From an uncultured delta proteobacterium (GTDB lineage Bacteria > RBG-13-61-14 > DRUE01), in assembly GCA_903897985.1 (NCBI GenBank), contig CAIUDS010000550.1, positions 1 to 6,137 on the forward strand: a stretch of 6,137 nt of DNA, given 5' to 3'. Both the position numbers and the translations under genes were made by a program. Below are positions 5,069 to 6,137 of this stretch, one piece after another. The notes below the pieces were generated by a model. The model did not search any database. It saw only the letters and a list, made by a program, of their open reading frames with translations, and was not told the origin of the DNA. Every line of letters begins with the position of its first letter. Position 1 is the first letter of the stretch.

Positions 5069-6137
5069 GCGACTATGACTGGGAAATGAGAAACCCCTGC
5101 GGGTGCGGGATCGCCTCGCTGATGAGCGCGAAGCGGAACCTCTATGGCGGCGAACTGGTGGTGAAATCGCTCGATATTATGCGCGAACGCGGCAACGGAC
5201 TCGGGGCCGGATACGCGGCCTACGGCATCTACCCGGAGCGCAAGAATTATTACGCCCTGCACCTGATGTATGACGAGGAAAAAGCCCGGCCGTTGACCGA
5301 GGAATATCTGCGCGGCCATTTCCGGATTTTCGACGCGGAGCCGATCCCGACCCGGGCGCTGGCCGCGGTCAGCGACCCTCCGGCCTTCCACCGTTACTTC
5401 GTGCTGCCGAAGGAAGAGGCGCTGGAGGCGGACGCGAGCGAACAGGGCTCGGACGAGTTCGTGATGAACCGGGTGACCGAGGTGAACAGCCGGATCGCCG
5501 GCGCGTTCGTGATCAGCTCGGGCAAAAACATGGGGGTGTTCAAGGGCGTGGGCTTCCCGCTCGAACTCGGCGAGTTTTTCCGGCTCGAGGATTATCGGGG
5601 ATATTGCTGGATCGGCCACAGCCGCTTCCCGACCAACACCCCGGGCTGGTGGGGTGGCGCCCATCCCTTCACCATGCTCGACACCGCGGTCGTGCACAAC
5701 GGCGAAATCTCCAGCTACGGCATCAACCGCCGCTATGTCGAGATGTTCGGATACCGCTGCGCCATGATGACCGACTCCGAGGTGGTGGCCTATATCTTCG
5801 ACCTGATCCATCGCAAGCACAAGGTCCCGCTCGAACTGGTCCCGGCCATCCTCTCCAGCGAGTTCTGGAAAAATATTGACCTCATGAAGCCCGACGAGAA
5901 AAAAATGCACGAGACCATCCGGCAGGTTTATGGCGCCGCGCTCTTGAACGGACCGTTCGCGATCGTGGTCGGGCACCGGGACGGCATGTTCGGACTGGCC
6001 GACCGGGTCAAGCTCCGGCCCATGCTCGCGGCGAAAAAGGACGATGTGCTCTATATTGCGAGCGAGGAATCCGCGATCCGGGAGATTTGCGCGGAGCCGG
6101 ATTCGGTGTGGATGCCGCGCGCGGGCGAACTGGTGGC
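5056..6137 (+). CDS. Class-II glutamine amidotransferase subunit of split glutamate synthase (GltB1-like), 3' end cut off
   Basis: This is the glutaminase half of a split glutamate synthase: it hydrolyses glutamine and passes ammonia to the FMN core subunit. 360 residues are visible, near the full family length, and the frame stays open to the window end. Motifs, numbered from the TTG: CGIASLM with candidate nucleophile C17, MRERGNGLGAGYAAYGIYPE (42-61), GHSRFPTNT (187-195), HNGEIS (214-219) and TDSEV (239-243), all typical of the GATase-2 Ntn-hydrolase fold and of the stand-alone GltB1 family. About 16 residues precede C17 (MQSNCDYDWEMRNPCG), so a propeptide must be removed to free the nucleophile, as in GltB precursors. 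TTG at 5056 is chosen because AGGAG (5041-5045) lies 10 bases upstream and no ATG in frame precedes it. ATG at 5086 (MRNPCGCGI) is the alternative but lacks a ribosome site. The gene follows the HdrBC stop after one base, indicating co-transcription and coupling. Confidence 0.92.
   Translation, partial: MQSNCDYDWEMRNPCGCGIASLMSAKRNLYGGELVVKSLDIMRERGNGLGAGYAAYGIYPERKNYYALHLMYDEEKARPLTEEYLRGHFRIFDAEPIPTRALAAVSDPPAFHRYFVLPKEEALEADASEQGSDEFVMNRVTEVNSRIAGAFVISSGKNMGVFKGVGFPLELGEFFRLEDYRGYCWIGHSRFPTNTPGWWGGAHPFTMLDTAVVHNGEISSYGINRRYVEMFGYRCAMMTDSEVVAYIFDLIHRKHKVPLELVPAILSSEFWKNIDLMKPDEKKMHETIRQVYGAALLNGPFAIVVGHRDGMFGLADRVKLRPMLAAKKDDVLYIASEESAIREICAEPDSVWMPRAGELV

Overview
This 6.1 kb window has about 60% G+C by eye and carries a dense, same-strand cluster of iron-sulfur and flavin redox genes. 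It reads as part of an anaerobic bacterial chromosome or metagenome contig. The modules are those of a split ('archaeal-type') glutamate synthase placed beside NADH-dehydrogenase-like and heterodisulfide-reductase-like electron carriers, an arrangement typical of fermentative or acetogen-like anaerobes. The taxon cannot be fixed from sequence alone. A palindrome of the type CGGACA...TGTCCG in an intergenic gap recalls dispersed repeats I associate with the Planctomycetes/Verrucomicrobia/Lentisphaerae group, but that is weak evidence.

Region 1 (1-3438) is one apparent transcription unit. It holds (a) the C-terminal ~60% of a NuoF/HndC/HydB-type NADH-binding flavoprotein with a C-terminal 2x[4Fe-4S] ferredoxin domain, cut by the window start and broken by an apparent one-base insertion in a G6 run; (b) a 220-residue HoxU/NuoG-N-terminus-like [2Fe-2S]/[4Fe-4S] protein with an unusual cysteine-rich tail; and (c) a 526-residue FMN-binding glutamate synthase core subunit (GltB2-like) with its own N-terminal cysteine cluster. 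A strong intrinsic terminator (3459-3493) closes the unit.

Region 2 (3494-3716) is an AT-rich non-coding segment with an excellent sigma-54 (-24/-12) promoter (3627-3642) and a GC-rich structured leader.

Region 3 (3717-6137) starts a second unit: an HdrB-HdrC fusion (two CCG domains followed by a dicluster ferredoxin domain), then, after a 1-nt gap and from a probable TTG start, a class-II glutamine amidotransferase subunit (GltB1-like), cut by the window end.

Inferred working model: the amidotransferase subunit releases ammonia from glutamine, the GltB2-like core uses it with 2-oxoglutarate and electrons to make glutamate, and the electrons come from NAD(P)H through the NuoF-like and HoxU-like subunits and/or through the HdrBC-like fusion. 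Placing the HdrBC and amidotransferase genes under sigma-54 would tie them to nitrogen or redox status independently of the first unit. Homologous families exist for every gene. What deserves a second look is the combination, the HdrB-HdrC domain order, the altered cysteine sets and the regulatory split.
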